From NCBI GenBank assembly GCA_902783205.1, contig CACZQE010000130.1:1-6765 (forward strand): a stretch of 6,765 bases of DNA, written 5' to 3'. Below the pieces are notes generated by a model. The model made no database searches. It saw nothing but the letters and a program-made list of their open reading frames with translations, and was not told the origin of the DNA. Made by a program: the position numbers and the translations under genes. Position 1 is the stretch's first letter. Each line of letters starts with the position of its first letter. This DNA is from an uncultured Lachnospiraceae bacterium. GTDB taxonomy: Bacteria > Bacillota_A > Clostridia > Lachnospirales > Lachnospiraceae. Shown piece by piece: positions 6,095-6,765 of this stretch.

Positions 6095-6765
6095 ATGGGC
6101 AAGTATTTCGGAACAGACGGTTTTCGGGGAGAAGCAAATGTAACACTGACTGTTGATCACGCCTACAAGGTGGGAAGATTTCTGGGATGGTATTTCAGCC
6201 AGGAGGAAGGATGCCGGGTTGTAATCGGAAAGGATACAAGAAGATCAAGCTACATGTTTGAATATGCTCTGGCCGCAGGCCTGACCGCATCCGGCGCAGA
6301 TGCTTATCTTCTTCATGTAACCACCACTCCCAGTGTCTCCTATGTAGTGCGGACAGAAGATTTCCGCTGCGGTATCATGATTTCCGCCAGCCATAACCCC
6401 TTCTACGACAACGGCATCAAGCTGATCAACGAAAAAGGGGAGAAGATGGATGAGGAAACCATCCTGAAGATAGAAGACTACATTGACGGAAAGTTTGAGA
6501 TTCCTTTTGTTACCGGTGAGAAGATCGGGCGTACCGTGGACTATGCTGCGGGTCGTAACCGCTATATCGGTTATCTGATCTCTCTGGCAACCAGATCCTA
6601 TAAAGATAAAAGAATCGGCCTGGACTGTGCCAACGGCAGCGCATGGATGATCGCAAAAAGCGTATTTGACGCCCTGGGAGCCAAAACATTTGTAATCAAT
6701 GCAGAACCCAACGGAATCAACATCAACCGGGATGCGGGTTCTACCCATATCGAGCACCTGCAGGC
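6095..6765 (+). CDS. glmM: Phosphoglucosamine mutase GlmM, 3' partial
   Basis: Cytoplasmic enzyme converting glucosamine-6-phosphate to glucosamine-1-phosphate for UDP-GlcNAc, peptidoglycan and teichoic acid synthesis. Seen: 223 residues before the right edge, about half of the usual 445-450. The opening MGKYFGTDGFRGEANVTLT is the classic GlmM N-terminus. GKDTRRSS (45-52) is the conserved domain 1 phosphosugar-mutase motif, and ISASHNPFYDNGIKL (96-110) carries the active-site serine at Ser99, which is phosphorylated in this family. LDCANGS (176-182) and AEPNGININ (203-211) are family motifs of domain 2. The metal-binding DxDxDR loop and the sugar-specificity and phosphate-binding loops lie beyond the window. 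Start: ATG with AAGGAG (6081-6086) 8 nt upstream. It is separated from the transporter operon by a terminator, so it is likely transcribed independently. A phosphomannomutase/phosphoglucomutase paralogue is less likely given the N-terminal signature. Confidence 0.95.
   Translation, partial: MGKYFGTDGFRGEANVTLTVDHAYKVGRFLGWYFSQEEGCRVVIGKDTRRSSYMFEYALAAGLTASGADAYLLHVTTTPSVSYVVRTEDFRCGIMISASHNPFYDNGIKLINEKGEKMDEETILKIEDYIDGKFEIPFVTGEKIGRTVDYAAGRNRYIGYLISLATRSYKDKRIGLDCANGSAWMIAKSVFDALGAKTFVINAEPNGININRDAGSTHIEHLQ

Noticed and set aside
6245..6757. 170-residue reverse-strand reading frame opposite glmM
   Set aside because: It lies entirely against the clearly conserved glmM coding frame and resembles no known family.
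1..6765. CRISPR array, tRNA, rRNA, insertion sequence or attachment site
   Set aside because: No spaced palindromic repeats, RNA gene motifs, transposase frames or flanking inverted repeats were seen. The only tandem repeats are coding ones.

Overview
The window reads as chromosomal DNA of a low-to-medium GC Gram-positive anaerobe of the Clostridia, most likely a Lachnospiraceae member. This is judged from the glmM protein sequence, the AAGGAG/AGGGAGG-type ribosome binding sites, frequent AGA/AGG arginine codons and split MacB-like ABC genes. The genus cannot be fixed from the sequence alone. All genes are on the + strand.

Layout. Positions 1-5978 hold the 3' part of a tightly packed operon for a MacAB-type ABC export system. 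It contains (i) a membrane-fusion/adaptor protein cut by the left edge, with a very acidic, tyrosine-rich, repeat-containing N-terminal region before its single transmembrane helix (1-1884); (ii) a MacB/LolD-like ATPase (1902-2597); (iii) a second, different adaptor starting at a TTG codon, whose coiled-coil hairpin is interrupted by about 320 residues including a probable bacterial Ig-like domain (2590-4698); and (iv) a MacB-like FtsX-family permease (4713-5978). Gaps are 17 nt, minus 8 nt and 14 nt, so the four genes are almost surely co-transcribed. A strong intrinsic terminator, followed by a smaller hairpin with a T run, closes the operon at 5992-6042.

After a 116-nt spacer with an AT-rich putative promoter comes the 5' half of glmM (6095 to the right edge), encoding phosphoglucosamine mutase for UDP-GlcNAc and cell-wall precursor synthesis.

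How the genes work together. The ATPase and permease would form the homodimer-based mechanotransmission engine known for MacB-type transporters. The two anchored adaptors would sit on the outside of the membrane around the permease. No outer-membrane channel is expected in this kind of host and none is seen. The substrate (peptide, antibiotic, lipid or cell-wall component) cannot be told from the sequence. The unusual parts are the two non-identical adaptors around one engine, the acidic 11-residue-repeat cytoplasmic domain on one, and the globular insertion at the hairpin tip of the other.
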